Source: Diospyros lotus (Eukaryota > Streptophyta > Magnoliopsida > Ericales > Ebenaceae). From it: a DNA stretch of 64,000 nt. The first letter of the stretch is position 1. Each line of letters starts with the position of its first letter. Below the pieces are notes generated by a model that was not told the origin of the DNA, searched no databases, and was given only the letters and a program-made list of their open reading frames with translations. The stretch spans positions 7,789,922 to 7,853,921 of the forward strand of contig NC_068350.1 in the NCBI RefSeq assembly GCF_014633365.1, in the 5' to 3' direction. Both the position numbers and the translations under genes were made by a program. Of the stretch, positions 12,487 to 26,776 are shown piece by piece.

Positions 12487-15400
12487 CTGCAATAAAACTA
12501 AAAGCATTTAAATTACCGATTTTAAAACCATACCTTCTCTCTAGGTTGGTACACGTCAGTGGCTAGAAAGGGTATGAGAAGAGTATATGTTGTTAGTCTG
12601 TAGGAACCTATGTTAGGGTCCTTTTGGCCTGCACCAGTGTTTGCCAGGTACTTCAAGATTTCCAATTGCTTTTTCAAAATTTTCTAATTTAAAATGACAT
12701 TTATACCACAAAATTAGACAAATTGGCTCCTTTAAGCTGTTAAACATATTATTTTATACCCTCTTTTTCTATAAATGCTTGTGTATATATATTAGCTTTT
12801 GACATTCGATTAACCTTTAATTGTGGGGAATGTGATTCTCCCATTTATGTTAAAAAATGGACCAACACTACAGAACACAAACTCTTAAACCACATGATTT
12901 AAAATTGACTACCATTAATTAACAAAAACAATAAGGATGTTATTTTAAACTTTTTGAATACAGATTAAATATTGATATTGAATAGGAAATTTTAAGATAT
13001 TTTAGATATAATCTTATATTTGATAATATTTTTATATTATCCTAGAATAGTTTTAACTGTAACATAGAACAGGAATTGTAATAGGTAATATCATATTATA
13101 TAGATAAAATTTTATAAATAAAAATGCATCTAATGTCATAGCTTTAGATAGGGCAAATCAACCCAATTTAATATTTTTTTAATCAATACCTGGTACTTAT
13201 TGCAATTGTATCTGGCCATCAATTTCCTTAAAAGAAAAAAAAAATATACTATTAGCGAAAATATTATAAAGGTAACAAATTACTGTCAAAAATGATACTT
13301 TTTGGGTAAATTATAGTGTTAGTTTTTGAATTTTGTACTCCATAACAAACTGGTCATTGAACTTAAGTATTTGTCATTATAGCCATTGAACTTCCATTTT
13401 TGTTGAAATTTAGTCTCTTTTTTTATTTTTCGTCAAATTCTGTTAATGAAAATTGATGTGACATACATTAGTATAAACTTTAAAAACACTTTATATTAAA
13501 ATTAATTTAAACTGCACTATAAAAAATTTTTGGGGTTTATATTAATGTAAGTCACTCTAGTTTTTGATAACAAAACTTGGCAAAAAATTAAAACAGAGAC
13601 TAGATTTTAACAAAAATCAAAGTTTAGTAGTTATAGTGACAAAAATTAAAGTACAGCAATTAGTTTGTTACAAAATGTAAAGTTTAGAACTAGCAATTTA
13701 ATTTAGCTGAAACTTTTTCAACAGAAATTGATGGCAAAGTATAATTGCTCATTTATAAAAGTACAAGGTACTACTACAACAACAATCCCAAGCTTTAATT
13801 GCATGAGCTAGGTGGGGTTGGCTATATGAATGTAGGAGCTACTATTGAAAAGTTATTACCTTGAGTTAAAATATTTAAATCTGGTTAAGTTCAGGATTTT
13901 TTTTTTCTATCATTTGGCCATTTTAGATATAAATCTAAATAGGTACACTGAAATAGATAAATATCAGCAGATACCATTCCAAAAACAAAAGTGATACATT
14001 CTTCAGTACAAGATTAATGGCTGTGATTTATGTTCCTTTTCTTGCTTTACATGTTTGTTTAATCCTAAATTGTGATAATGCACACACGGTAGCAAGTTTT
14101 TAACAAATATTTTCTATTATGACTTAAAAAAATTTTCAACTAGATTATATGCAAAGTTAATTTCTATTTATGGTTCTAAGAAACATATTCTCTCTGTTCT
14201 TTTGCCCAATATTCCCCCTTTCAGTAAAAATATACAGGGCCCCTATGACCGCCCTCTTGAATTTAAATGTCCAATTAACCTTTTCCATGCCATTTTCTAT
14301 AAAATATGTCATTTCAAAGAAACTTACAAATAATCATATACAAAAAGAAAAAACAGGTAAATCTCCTGATCTACTCTTTAGCAAGTTCAAAATCTTGCAA
14401 ATTTAGCTCCATAATATATCTCTACATTCTAAAATGCTAATAAAATGTAATTGGCCTATCCAAATTCACGTGATATCTAGACCAGGCTTTATAAGTTCAA
14501 TTTATTTCTTTAATAGTTCCTGTTGATTCAGATCAAGGGGGAAAATAGTTCTTGCCAAGCCTTCTCATCTTTTATTGTAATACTCCTTTACAGCTTTGAA
14601 TTATGAAGGCCGGAGCCCTTCCTTGGATTAGTTGAAGAGCCTCTATAAAAAGCTGACAACCAGCTGCTAAAATCTTTTGAATATGGAATTTATAGAGAGA
14701 ATTAAATTGCATGCCAGTTCATAGAGGGCAAATTGTTTCGACTAGACAAGTTTTTAGGCATTCCAATTGCATATTAACTATCGAAAGCCACCTGACAAAT
14801 TTGGAACTAGCTATATTTTATAAAAGGTGATGTTACCTTCATAAAAACAAGAAACATGTTAATATAAATAAGCGGGCTGGCAATGTTAATCAATACCTCT
14901 GAGCGCTTCTTCCTGGTGGCCACATGTAATGCCGTGTTACCAAATTTATCTGGGAGCATCACAATGGCTGGATCTGCCTGAAGAAGTAACTTCACCACTT
15001 GGCAACTAACCCCTTTTACTGCCATATGCAAGGCAGTCTGTCCTTTCTTATCAGTTCTTCTTGCTAATTGTGGATCCTTATCAAGCAATGCTTTCACAAT
15101 ATCCACATGCCCTTGCCTGGCTGATAAATGTAACGCGTTCTTTCCATTGGATCTAGATATCTCTAGCAAGTTGGAATCTTTTGACAGTAACTCATTCACA
15201 ACAGCTAAATGCCCTCTTGAAGCAGCAGATACAAGAGGAGTTGCATTCGATTGACCAATTGTTTTGGATAGCCCTGGGTCATGGTCTAGTAGTATCTTGA
15301 CAATGGCTGCAGAAATATAATTCATTAACCATAGTGAAGTACTTCATTAGCATGCACTCTTATTAAGCATAAAATGAAAACAATAGAAGAAAAAAATCAG

Positions 15401-18400
15401 TTGAAAAACTTTTCAAAATTCATCAATCAAGAAAACAATTTTACATGGCACATACTATTTTCAGAATTGACACAGGAAGTAGCCTTTGGTATTTCCTAAT
15501 ATGTGGTCCTGGTCCATTACTTCATCTTAGCACGAGTGTGTGGTACTATACCATGTAAGACTTGTATACACCTCTAAACTCCTTTCAAGTGCCTTTTGAT
15601 CTGATTACTCTGCATAAGCCAATATATGTTTGATATGTACATATTGAACATATTAAAATGTATTAGCTACAGTATGGGCCATGTTAAATGGTGATTACCT
15701 GGATACAGCATGAAATATGTCTTCAGACACATGCAAATGCATGTGATAGATGACTGATGGGACACATTAAAATATGGGAAGAAAACATAATAAGAAGAAG
15801 ATGATTTGGGAATTTTTTTTGGAAAACTGCATTTTTCAAATCTCAAATTAATACAGAAGACTTAGAAAACTCATTTTATAAGTTTTCCAAGTTCAATTCA
15901 ATTTTGAAAAACTATATTTTTCAAATCTTCATTTTCTATTTGGACAATTTTTATATTTGAACAAGCTTTCTAATTTTCTATTTTCTATGGAGTAATTTTC
16001 TAGAAAGTTTTCTAATTTTCAATTTTCTATGGAATAATTTTCTAGAAAAGTAGAGCTGCTTTCCACAACTAAACAGCCCCTAGAATCCTTATCTTCTATT
16101 CTTCTTTTTTTGGGTTATCGATGAATATTAGATGATAGTTGGCATCTCTAACCCTCATAGTGGGATTAAGGATTGGATTGCCATTGTGGTCGGCATCTCC
16201 AAACTGTAATGATATATAGGACGAAGAACCTTTTTTCTTTTACTTTTTTGGGTTGAAGTTATGGATTTATGTATTTCTGATAAATAGTTTATTGACTAGT
16301 AAATTTTAATGTTCTGAAAGATAAATAGTTTATTTACTAGAACTTTAATATTTCCTTTTATATATATTTGTGGTATTATGGCACATAATTGATGAAATGA
16401 TGCTACATTTCTATATTTAACAACAATATACGGTAATGAGATACTATTATGGTATTGAGATACTACTACCGCCAATGCGGGCTACTATGAAGCTCTTCAA
16501 TGCAGTCAACCAGGAAAAAGGTAACCTACTTACCAAGGTCTACACTCAGTGGTGGATGGTTACTGTTTTGTTTTTACCTTAAGCATTGTATTTTGGTTGA
16601 GCCCATGCTAACATGCAGAAACGCATATAGCAGCATATAGTTGTATTTATACATTCTCTCTTTGCCCCCCCCTCAAAAAAAAAAAAAAAAAAAACAACCA
16701 AACAATCACCCTGCACTCATACAACGTGTGTTAGAGAAAACTTGTAGTCCATTCGATGATGGTAAGATTAATCAAACAGGATATTCTGTAACTCACTAAA
16801 ACTTGAAAATCAAAGACAGATTTTTAATGTGTTTCAGCAAGACATCAATGTCAACAAGAGAACGAGGATCACAACTTCAATATGTGAATAATAAGTTTAC
16901 ATAAGGAGAACTTTCAACCTAAAGCCCAGTGTTTTAAAAAGCATGCTTTAAGCCCAACTACTTTAGAGCTTTTTGTGAACGAAGCCCAACAAACTTTAGT
17001 TGAGTGCAATCCAAGCACGCTTAAGTTGCACTTTTATCTAAGCTGTGATGTGCTATAAAGTGTGCTTTCAATATGGAATGTAGCATTTATTTAAATTTGT
17101 GTCACTGTGTGACTGCTTGTATGGAATCCTTACCTAAAAACATCTTTCATCTGATCTCAAAAAGATCTGAATAAAATCAAATATATATATCTAAAAAAAT
17201 TAAGTCTCCAGATTTCTAGAAATATCATATTTGTGATGGAAGACGGAGGGTTCAGACTTTTCAAGTTTTCAGTGAAGAGTTCAGCATATTCAATGAAGAG
17301 TTTAGACCTTTAATCTTTTCTTTCTAATGATTGTTTTTAATAGTTTATATTTTTTATGGTTATAAAAGTTTATACTCTTTTTTTCATTCATATGCGCTTC
17401 ACTTCACTTAAGGAGGTGCTTGGGCTTTGCACTTTGCACTTTCCGCTTAAGCTTCATAGGGCTTTTGAAAACACTGCTAAAACACCAACACACTCAATTT
17501 CACCAACGATTGGACATTCTATTTTGCATATCTTTCTGAAAATTAGATTATGAGACTATACATAAAGATAGGATAGAAATAAATCCTCAATCACCAAAGA
17601 AATAGATTTGGTTTTAGAAATCATGTTGCTCCTCTACTTTGGATTGAATCCAAATAATATGAATTCAAGACAAACTCAACAGAGACTGACAGACCACACA
17701 ACCTAAATAACTGTTTCAGCCATTTTTGAGTTTGGCTCTGCCCCTAGAATCTTTCTCTGAATGCAAACAAGAAACTGATCCAGAATTATTGATGCCCACC
17801 ACAACATTTTAGAGTTGGCACCTTCAGTAACACTTTAATGTTAGCTTTGAATAATCTTATAAATTTAATAACTTCACAATATCTACCCAACCATCCATCC
17901 ACCCCCACCTAATGGGATTAAAGGGGATTAAGCCTTGGTATGTTGAAGTTATCTACCCACGATCTACAACCACGTGAACGGGTATTATGCACACACTAAA
18001 ACAGTAAAACAAGAAAATACAGGTGCTTCAACCAAGTCGTTGAACATGTACACTAATGTCTGTTAAATACTTCAAACAGTAGCAAACAATCATGACCCGA
18101 ACTCAACTATGACAAGGCTTTAGACCAATCGAACATGTATTCATGCATACTGCCATTCTTGCACCGATTAGCCTCTCGTGAAAATAAATTATAACAGTCA
18201 TATTCAAAACTCAGGATAAGAGCAGATTATAAATGTCCAAATATATAGAAGAAACAAACGAGTGAATTCAAAATCGGTATTACCTTGGTGACCTTGAGTC
18301 GCGGCCACATGCAGCGAATCTAAGCCCGAGCGGTTCTTCGCCGTGAGGCCTTCCTTGGTAGAGTACGGTAAGAGCGCCTTCACGACGTCGACATGTCCTT

Positions 18401-18995
18401 TCTCGGCGGCTGTAAACAGCGCGGTCTCGCCAAGCTCATTCACCTCGTTTACGATTGCGGCCCGTATCTCCGCCACCTCGGCGTCGAAATCCGCTCCGCT
18501 GAGCGTCTTCAACATCTGCGCATCAATCTCGGCCAAAATATGACTTACCGCCGCCGCATCCCCCCGCTGCGCCGCCAAGTGGAGCTCGGTGTCATTGTGC
18601 CGGCCAGTCACCTGCTTGACATACTTCTTCCTGGCCGAATTAGGCTGATCCATCCTCTTACCGGAACTCGACTGATCCATCCGCTTCCCGGAGTTCGAAA
18701 TCACCAAGGCCTTGCTGGAAGCCGAAACAAACATCGCCGGCGTCGGAGCCGTCCTCTGCGACGAAGACGGAGAAGGAGAAAGTCGATCGGCCAGGTAGGC
18801 AAGGTTCGGCGCCGAGGCCGATGCCAGCCCCACCTCGATATCTCTCTGACCTTCTCCCGGATCAAAACACGTTCCGTTACCACCGCATTGCAAAAGAAAA
18901 TCAATATCGCGCAAAGAAACTCAAGCATCCGAATCATAAAAGTAAAAATGCATCAAATAGGGCACGAAACAAACAAAAATACCTCGGAGAGTCAT
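11660..18995 (-). CDS. ITN1: ITN1-like ankyrin-repeat transmembrane protein (4 exons, assembled with one frameshift)
   Basis: Exons on the minus strand: 18995-18983 (tentative), 18850-18284, 15306-14897 and 12486-11660; the three larger exons join in phase at GT...AG borders. The N-terminal region is low-complexity Ser/Pro, followed by KYVKQVTGRHNDTELHLAA, which opens about eight ankyrin repeats. A PGG domain with four membrane helices follows, ending SEVNPIYAI. Intact it would be about 605 aa, close to Arabidopsis ITN1 (590 aa). In Arabidopsis ITN1 is a plasma-membrane protein that affects salt tolerance and ABA-linked ROS production; that role is inferred here from near-collinear similarity. 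One base is missing in the T-run 12424-12426, giving a stop at 12387-12385 and losing the membrane region. The break may be an assembly error, since it sits in a homopolymer. Introns are 132 bp (tentative), 2977 bp and 2410 bp. Confidence 0.9.
13771..13831 (-). mobile_element. Short LINE 3'-end fragment in an ITN1-like intron
   Basis: The stretch ctactacaacaacaatccca followed by a ggtggggttggctatatgaa motif is the familiar terminal block of plant L1-type elements. It is related to the 3' end of the LINE remnant near 9575. It is about 60 bases, severely 5'-truncated. Confidence 0.5.
14897..15306 (-). CDS. ITN1: ITN1-like exon 3: central ankyrin repeats
   Basis: It starts after TGCAG at 15307 (phase 1, completing an Ala codon) and encodes AIVKILLDHDPGLSKTIG and repeats with cores ATPLVSAASRGH, NALHLSARQGH, TALHMAVKG and NTALHVATRKKRSE. 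It ends GAG|GTATTG in phase 0. Residues match the ITN1 family almost without gaps. Confidence 0.92.
15307..18283 (-). other. ITN1: Large intron of the ITN1-like gene
   Basis: This 2977-base intron is flanked by GT (18283-18282) and AG (15308-15307). It contains a C-run then A-run near 16665-16694 and AT-rich DNA. No gene or recognisable element terminus is seen inside. Confidence 0.8.
18284..18850 (-). CDS. ITN1: ITN1-like exon 2: N-terminal region and first ankyrin repeats
   Basis: It encodes a Ser/Pro-rich leader, two SGKRMDQ-type repeats, the conserved KKYVKQVTGRHNDTE block and ankyrin cores TELHLAAQRGD, ETALFTAAEKGH and DSLHVAATQGH. It ends CAAG|GTAATA (phase 1), a good donor. Local GC content is much higher than in the flanks. 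Confidence 0.9.
18983..18995 (-). CDS. ITN1: ITN1-like exon 1 (tentative start)
   Basis: The continuous frame of the next exon has no ATG before its upstream stop, so an upstream start is needed. ATG at 18995-18993 followed by a GT donor at 18982 can be joined in phase to 18850, after an AG at 18852-18851, giving MTLRGQRDIEVG. That resembles the short ERD-containing N-terminus of the family. The acceptor has a weak pyrimidine tract, so another start is possible, for example the internal Met in the APAMFVSAS-like stretch near 18735. Confidence 0.4.
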
Positions 18996-19265
18996 GATAA
19001 ATACTGCGAACGGGAACAAGTCTTATAAGCACATCATGGTGAGAGAGACGCCAATGGAGATCGGAAAACCCAGTGGCGGTGGCGGTGGTTATACGAAGGG
19101 TGGTTGGGCGAGAGAGGCCTACCATATGGCGAGCGCACTTTGGATGGGCTTTCTATTATTTTTACAGCGAGACTTGACGACCCGAGTTGGGTCCGTTTCT
19201 TTTCGATCCGAGTCCGTTTGCATTTGCATCCCTCACCCACCCGCCTGCCACGCCACGAATATTTG

Positions 19266-20629
19266 ACCCACTTAATTGCTCTTGCCTTTAGGAAATTGCC
19301 GTGTTATTTCCATCTAATTAATTATTTGGTTGTTAATCATGTAACCTGCAACTATTATGTCTTTTAACATTAGGTTAACAATAATAAATGTCACATAAGA
19401 CCAAAGTGACAACGTACCCTCAACGACTTAGACAATCAGCCATTTGTTTTGTTTTTGTTAGTGACTAGTAGTCTAAAATAGACAGCTAAAACATTTTCTC
19501 TTCCTCACTTTCGTGTCCCTTTCCTTCTCCTTTCGTGACCCTCAAGGCTATTTTGACTTGTTTTACCCTTTTTTACTTTTATGTAATAAACATTATCTAA
19601 ATTCAAAATTTTAACATTTTATATAATACCCAACATTAATATATAATTAAACAAATTACTTGTGATTATTCACTAACCCACCCTTCTAATGAATAACTAC
19701 TAACGATTGATATTAAAGTTGAGATGGACATTCATTGGAGACCAATTTTAATTGTAATTGTAATATTAATAGTTTTTATCTTTACTTGAATTATAAAGAC
19801 AAGGGCACATAGCACTAGTAAAACTCAAATTACCAACCATTGGATCTCCATGATTAGGTTTGAACTCATCTCCCCATATGTTAATAAGGTCTTATCTTTT
19901 TTGGTTGGTTTTAAGAGTCTACTTCATCTAAGACTCTAATTTAAATATCATATCTTTATTGAATTTTCATAATCTTGACTATTTTAGCTCCAAATTAAAG
20001 TTCTTTGTCGTGTGTATAGGGGCACAATTAATTATCGTATAAAAAATAATTAAATTATTTATTTAATTATTTTTAAAATACAAACATAATCAAAATTACA
20101 GCACAATTAAGATATTTTCAATTTAATTTCAAATTAATTGCTCCAAATATCAACCTGCAATTTAAAATTATAATATTAATCAATAATCATAATTATATAT
20201 CAAATCACATATATCAACCTACAAAATACAAACACATCAAAAAATTTTAAGAATCACATATCTTGTTTTTTTTTTTGTGTGGCAAAAGAATCTTAGTAAT
20301 GTTATTTTATATATAAAAATATAAAAACTAATAATTTTTACCAATATCAACTAATAAGGTTCTCATGAGCCTATAAGCGAGTTAGCTCGCGATCCTATAA
20401 TTGAGTTAACTCATGAGTTTCTATTCAAATCAACTCGTAAGCTAACGATCCAAACTTTAGGCTCAAACTTATCTCGTTTACATTAACGAATGAAGTTGAA
20501 CACCGAGCCGAACCGGAATGGCTCCGCTCATTTGTACCCTTAATCGTGTGGAGTATAATTTGACTCATTTTAAGTAAAAAAACTTAAATCATAGTCAAAG
20601 TTACTCTTATCTACCGACATTATTAAACT
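19266..20629. other. Upstream intergenic region, no gene seen
   Basis: This AT-rich DNA lies between the ITN1-like 5' flank and duplicated block copy 2. The ITN1-like promoter should lie in the GC-richer 19000-19265 region, but I see no convincing TATA box. Confidence 0.4.
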
Positions 20630-22510
20630 TATTTTCTCAAGCATCATTAAATACAAATTACAAAATTATATCACTCTTCTATAACTATGCATTGAGAATG
20701 AGAATAGGACTATCCAAATAAATTGTAATTACAAAAATGTGTTTGTTACATTATTCTACAGAGTTTTTACCAAAAAGTTCTTTTAGAACAATATATATCA
20801 AATATGAGGGCCACAGTTTTAAGAATTATTGGGTCCAACAGCGTGTCAAAAAAGTATTTGACACTTCAGGCCTGCTCTGGCCCCCATGATTGGGCCCATT
20901 TTTTAGTCTAGGCCCGGTCCTACAAGAAATGGAGACTTAAGTCTTCCAGCACCACTTTCCACATAAAGGAAGTATTTAATACAATATAATACAAAAACAT
21001 ATAATGCCTTAATTCTGGATATATTTTGATTGGTGTAATATCTTTTTATTAAAATACCTTCTAGCTAAATCTCTATTTATACGTTATTTCACTTTGCATA
21101 GCCTTTCAATGTGACTTTAATTAAATACTTTGAAATGCATAACCTTAGACACGACTTGAATGTACATTGAATCCCTAACATACGGTTTTATTGTTTGTAA
21201 TTTTATGTAACCTATGAATAATATATACGTATATGTGGTCAAGATAAATAAAATGATGAGTAAAGATCGTTTCTGCAAATATTAGTAACTAAATCTCTTA
21301 ATAAATAAAATTAGTCACAATTAATTATATTTGGACAATCGATTACTCAAATAAATTAAATTGTAAATTGTACAACTAGAAAGAAAAAAATTAAACAAGT
21401 AACAATCACTTAAAATCTAAAGAATTAAAATTTAATTTATTAAAACTTAAGATTTTTTAAATTCACCTAGCAGATTCACTTTATCGAAATACTTCAATCT
21501 GAGTTGATCAAGTTACCAATTATGTCAATCAAGTTATAATATTTTGGTACTTTGAAAAAATAATAATATGTAATTTTGAGTATTAAAAATAAATTATTGA
21601 GAATTTATGATTTTAAAAAATTTAATTGAAGGATTATAATAATATTTTTTTAAGCAAAAAGAAATATGTGCCCTCCATTGCGAGAGATAAGAAATTAAAT
21701 TATTATTCGTGTTTAAAGGTGGTCAAATATTATTATTCTATGTGTTGAGTGGCTTAGCTAGCAAAGAAAATGGAGTAAAATAATCAAAGGAATGGGAAAG
21801 CAATCTGGAAATGGTTGAAAATAAGCATTTCTTAGAATTAAAATATATACATACATAGGTGTTGAAAGTGAAGCTAAGTGGAGGCTATGCATATGGAATT
21901 AAAATACATATAATAATAAGAAGAAGAAGAAGAAGAATTAGAAGTGGGTGGCCGTGCATAATTGTATGCATGTGTATATAATGATATATTATATTAATAA
22001 CATATATTATCTTAAGTTAATATAAATATTATATCACATATGGTATTAAATTATCAAATAAATCATGCAATATAAAAGCACGAGGGAAGTGGGAGGAGTC
22101 TTCCACGAGCAGCCACGCGTCCAGCTCTAATTTCTCTTCAAATCTCACCCATTGATGGTCTCGGGCAATGTGAGAAACTTGGCTATCAAGGTAGGAAAAT
22201 GCCTATAAATAGAAAAGGGGAATTGAAGGGGAAATTAGATGCGCATTAGGAGGGATTTAGGTGAGAAGAAAATTAAACATCGTGTATTAGATAGGTACAA
22301 AAATAGTTAAAATTAAATAAAAAGTATTTGAGGTAATATTTGTAATAAATAATTTTTATAAGTCAATATATTTCAAGTTCTTGTTCCCTTTCACTCCGAA
22401 ATACAAATTTGTGTTCTGTTATACTTTTCATGGCAAGTCCTTGTATTCTCTTTTTCCTGAAACGTGAGCCTATTTTATTAAAAGTCAAAAATATTGATTA
22501 TATAATTATG
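20630..22510. other. Intergenic AT-rich stretch, no gene seen (copy 2)
   Basis: Duplicate of 1-1880. No gene or element end recognised. Confidence 0.55.
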
Positions 22511-22965
22511 GAGATGTTTAAATAGATCGTGATTGAGGAATTTTCATATCTCTCGCTGTATCTTGTTCATAGTTGAGAAAGGCTTGTATCAAACATTACA
22601 TGCATGTTTATTTATGCACTTATTCTTTGTCATGTGGTTTATGATATGGGGGTATGTGTTTTGGGCACGTGGTGTGTGGGTTGTACTGGGTCATTCTTCC
22701 AAAGCTTTATTGGTCTTTGTTTCTTGTATATACTTGTTTATATTTGTGATTTACCTTTGCTTTTCATCATAACAGGTAAGGGGGACGCTTGAGTTGACAT
22801 GTTTGTTCAGTGGTGCTAGATTTCATTCTTGAGTCCTAAGCTTGTGTACAAAACTATCCTGAAGAAGCGGTCCTAGATATAGTTTTATTTTGACAATTTA
22901 TGGAACTTATATATTTTGTTGTCAACCTCATGTTTTGTGGTCATGGGTTGTGGAGTATGGGATAT
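22511..22965 (+). mobile_element. Gypsy-type LTR 3'-region fragment (copy 2)
   Basis: Same motif series as in copy 1 (near 22745-22820), resembling the 3' part of the LTR at 54200-54260. Left end undefined. Confidence 0.4.
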
Positions 22966-25374
22966 TGTAACGACCCATTATTGGATTTAGAATTTTAGAA
23001 TGATATATTAACTTATTTTAGTTATTATATAAGTTGAGCAAATTTGATTCTTAATGTTGAAATAGATCTATGGGCTTGTATGTATGAGTTTAAATTAAAT
23101 GGATGGGATAATGAGTTGGGCTTCAATTTATTTAAGGCAAATGAGCTAAGAGTTGGGCTTGGGCCTTTAAGGAAATAGAAGATGGGCCATTTATTTGGGC
23201 TTAAGCCCAATACAAAAAAAAAAAAAAAAAAAAAAAACATCCACCATCTACGCATCATTACTTCCCAACCCCCCTTTCTTTTTCTTCTTTCACCTTTTCT
23301 TTCACTTCTTCTTTATTGTTTTTCACTCCCTCTTTTACTTCTCCTTTCTTCTTTCACTCCTCCTTTTACTTCTTCTTTTTCCTTTTACTCCTACTTTCTT
23401 CTTTCACTTCTTTTTTTTACACCTTCTTTTTCTTCCTCTTTATCTCCTTTTCTTCTTCTCCCTCCCGACTTCTTCTTCTTCTTCTTCTTCCTCATCTGAT
23501 ACGCATTCTTTTTCTTCTCTACTGCTTCTATTCTGTTAAATTTTCCGTGGCAATTGGAGCTTCTGTGCGGGTGCTTCATCTTGATTTATTCATCCCCAGG
23601 CAAGTATCCTTTCTTCTTCTTCTTTTATTTTTCTCCCCTTCCATGTGTAGCATCTCTATTAAATTTTTTCTATCTACATAGTATAAAATTCCTAAATATT
23701 GTGAGTCTATTTGATGTCTCAAAAGGGGTTTGATTCACCCCAATATTATTCTGTGAATGGCATTTTTCACCTCCATTATGATGGGAGTTTGTTCACCTTC
23801 ATTGCTCATTGTAGTGTATTTATTGGTATATCTTATATGTGAATGATGTCTGGATAATTAATGTCTATACCCGAATGTCCCATGAAATTGTGGAAAAATA
23901 TCAAGTTAATGTGTGAAAAAATTCGGATGCTACAGTACCATATAGTACCTATACAGTATCTCAATACAGTACCTATACAGTATCTCAATACAGTATCATA
24001 CAGTACCTATACAGTATCTCAATATAGTACCTATACAGTATCTTGATACAGTACCTATACAGTATCTCAATACAGTACCATACAGTACCTATATAGTATC
24101 TCAATACAGTATCTCGATACAGTACCATACAGTACCCATACAGTATCTCGATACAATACCATAGAGTATCTCGCTATAGTATGATACCGTATTCGTACAG
24201 TATACATACAGTATCTTGCTACAGTACCATACCGTATCCGTATAGTACCCCCGCTACAGTACCCATCTGAAAATTTTTATTAATATTAATTAAACATTTA
24301 CTTAATGTATTAGAGCGATTGTATGGTGGAAAAATAACAATTTTTGCCATAACATTCTTCAATGGTATTAAATGTATATTGAGAACGAGAATTTAAATTT
24401 TACATTGCTGGTAAATGCATACATGATGCATACATGTACATGATGCTCATATATATATGTTCTTAGCGCACTTATTATTTTGCGCGGAAATAAAGGGTAC
24501 CCTAGGAGCGCCTGACGCGGGACGAGGTGGCCATAGCCCGGTAGGTTGTGCTCGATACGTTATGTGTTGATTTACTGATATGATGATTAACGCATATTTT
24601 GCATCGTGGCTTATGAGCCTATGGGATTTATACTTATGATGTATGCACTTGTATGATTATACATGAACAAAAATTTGAAATTTATAATTCTATGAGATAT
24701 GATTTCCGACTCATATAATTGAATATTGATATGAAGTCGTTGTACACTCCTCTCGGTGTCATCATGATTTCTCTTTCTTCATACTGCTCCTTTGTACTAG
24801 AACTTGCTGAGCCTTGTGGCTCACTTGATCTTCTTATGCCATTCCAGGTAAAGGTAAAGCAGTCATTAAGGGCGAGTCCAGTGGGACTACAACCCAAGGG
24901 TAGTGGTGTACAGAGGTACTCAACTCGGAGATCCTAGTTGCGTTTTGGTGAGGTAGATTGATGAGATTTTAAATTGTTGTTTTACATTAGAGTCTCATAT
25001 TCGGTTTGTATGGCCTAAGAGCCTAGATGTATCAACATTGGTTTGTAACGAAAGTTATTGATATTCCGCTGCGTGAAAATAGATAAATGTGTGTGTTTAT
25101 TATGAGGTATTGTTCTATATCATCCTTGTGATGACCTCCTTTCGAATGTCCTATGCTAGCGGGCACATTCGGGAGTGAGCCCTTACAGATATGGTAGTAT
25201 GGGAACCCCGTCTGTGTAACCCGTTTGTTAGTTGTGTGAAAAGAAGGCCATGGTTTCTATCGTATTGAGTTTGGTGTAAGTTTTTGACTTGTGTTATTGT
25301 TCTATATTATTCTATTGATGACTCTTTCATGGATTCTCTATACTAGTAAGGGTTCCAGGAGACGGGCCGTTACA
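22966..25374 (+). mobile_element. Solo-LTR-like element, gypsy type (copy 2)
   Basis: TGTAACGACCC ... GGGCCGTTACA termini, as in copy 1. Internally it has a longer poly-A tract after 23213, a pyrimidine-rich section, the minisatellite, and the tgctgag/ggctcac ... ccattccagg motif near 24805-24850. No flanking target duplication is visible. Confidence 0.65.
23931..24265 (+). repeat. Minisatellite inside the LTR (copy 2)
   Basis: Same degenerate acagtacctat/acagtatctcaat array as in copy 1. It differs by about one base in length near 24247. Confidence 0.9.
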
Positions 25375-26776
25375 CAAGTACTCTAATTTATTTATTAACC
25401 TATGTTTAGGTCTAACAAGTTTATTCAATTAACTTAACTCACATATGTCTACGTGAATTAAAATTAGAGAACACACATTAAGCATAGATACTCATAACAT
25501 GAAAATATTCATTACAAAGATAATCAAAATTACATATGTAATCAAGTGAATGTCCACATATTATTTTGTCCAAGAGTCTATTCCTTACTTATCTATGTTT
25601 AGCATCATAAAAAATCTCAAATCATGTAATTAGTGATCAAGTAATTACAAACATTAAGTTTAAAACAAAATAAACATAGTTGAAGTAACAATCACAATCA
25701 AAATTTGAGTAAACTAATAAAGTTTCAATTCATAGGATTCTTTAGAAACCCTAGACAATTAATTAGCCACTTATAATGAATAGAATTTAAAAGATAAAAT
25801 TGATTTTCTTTGATGTCGTCTTGACTTCTCCTTAATGAAGCGCCACTTTTTGTTGAACCTCTTGCCTCCAAAACCTTATTTTTGGTCCCTCTAGGCTACT
25901 GCAAAAGTTAGGAATGAGTGGACAAGTGGCTGAAACAAAAAGCTCAAAAGAAGAAGGACAGAAGCAAAATGGTCTCCTCGAAATAAAATCTGTCTTTTCT
26001 TTCAAAAGCTACACCTTTTCTCCTTTTCTTTTTGTTAGGGTTTCATGATGTCCAATCTCCTTTCTAATGTGCTTTCCACATCCCTAAATAGATGGCTCCT
26101 CTTAGAAATCCTAAACTAACTTAGAAACAGATTCCTAAACTAACAGGTCTTCTTTCACAATAGGGTTGTTCACGTCTAACAATTTTGCACACATTTTAGA
26201 CTGCCTTTCCGTTAGAACTGGGCTTCGTGGACTTCAGGAAAGTTGTAGATATTTGTTTTAGCTTTCTAACACATATAAAAATACCCAAATCCAATATCTA
26301 TGGAGGAAGTTATGGTGAGAAGAGGTCCAAGTTAGAATTTCAATTCTTGTGCATGTAGAATTCCAATTCGACCCACTTTCTTTTTTTATGTTAATTAAGA
26401 ACTTTGACTTTTAATTAGCCTCCTAATTTATCTTCCAATTATACCACATAATAAAATAAATATTAGTGTAATATTAACTCAAAAATAAATTAATTAACAT
26501 ACTAATTATCTGAAATTCACAAAAAATGATCATTTGATTTGCGAAAAAATTTCAGCTCATCATTTATACATGCACTTTTCTTCATTTTGTCAAGAGTGGC
26601 GAGTCTTTTGATGTTTCATCAAAACTTTTATATTACTCGCGTGTTGTCCGACACAGGCAAATCAAGAGAGGAGACATGAGCTTCATGAAGGGAACCCACA
26701 CACCCACTCTTTATTAGCCTACGTGAGACAACATATCATCTTTGAACGTTTTATAGTGTCATTTTTATAGTTTTAA
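25375..26776. other. Intergenic stretch, no gene seen (copy 2)
   Basis: AT-rich counterpart of 4738-6138. Nothing recognisable. Confidence 0.5.

Noticed and set aside
18701..18937. Minus-strand 78-aa frame with a real ATG overlapping the ITN1-like exon
   Set aside because: It is in a different frame from the ankyrin protein and has no similarity. It only shows that the start of the gene needs an upstream exon.
18393..19028. 211-aa plus-strand frame
   Set aside because: It is the antisense of the GC-rich first large ITN1-like exon, and its Arg-rich composition is explained by that.
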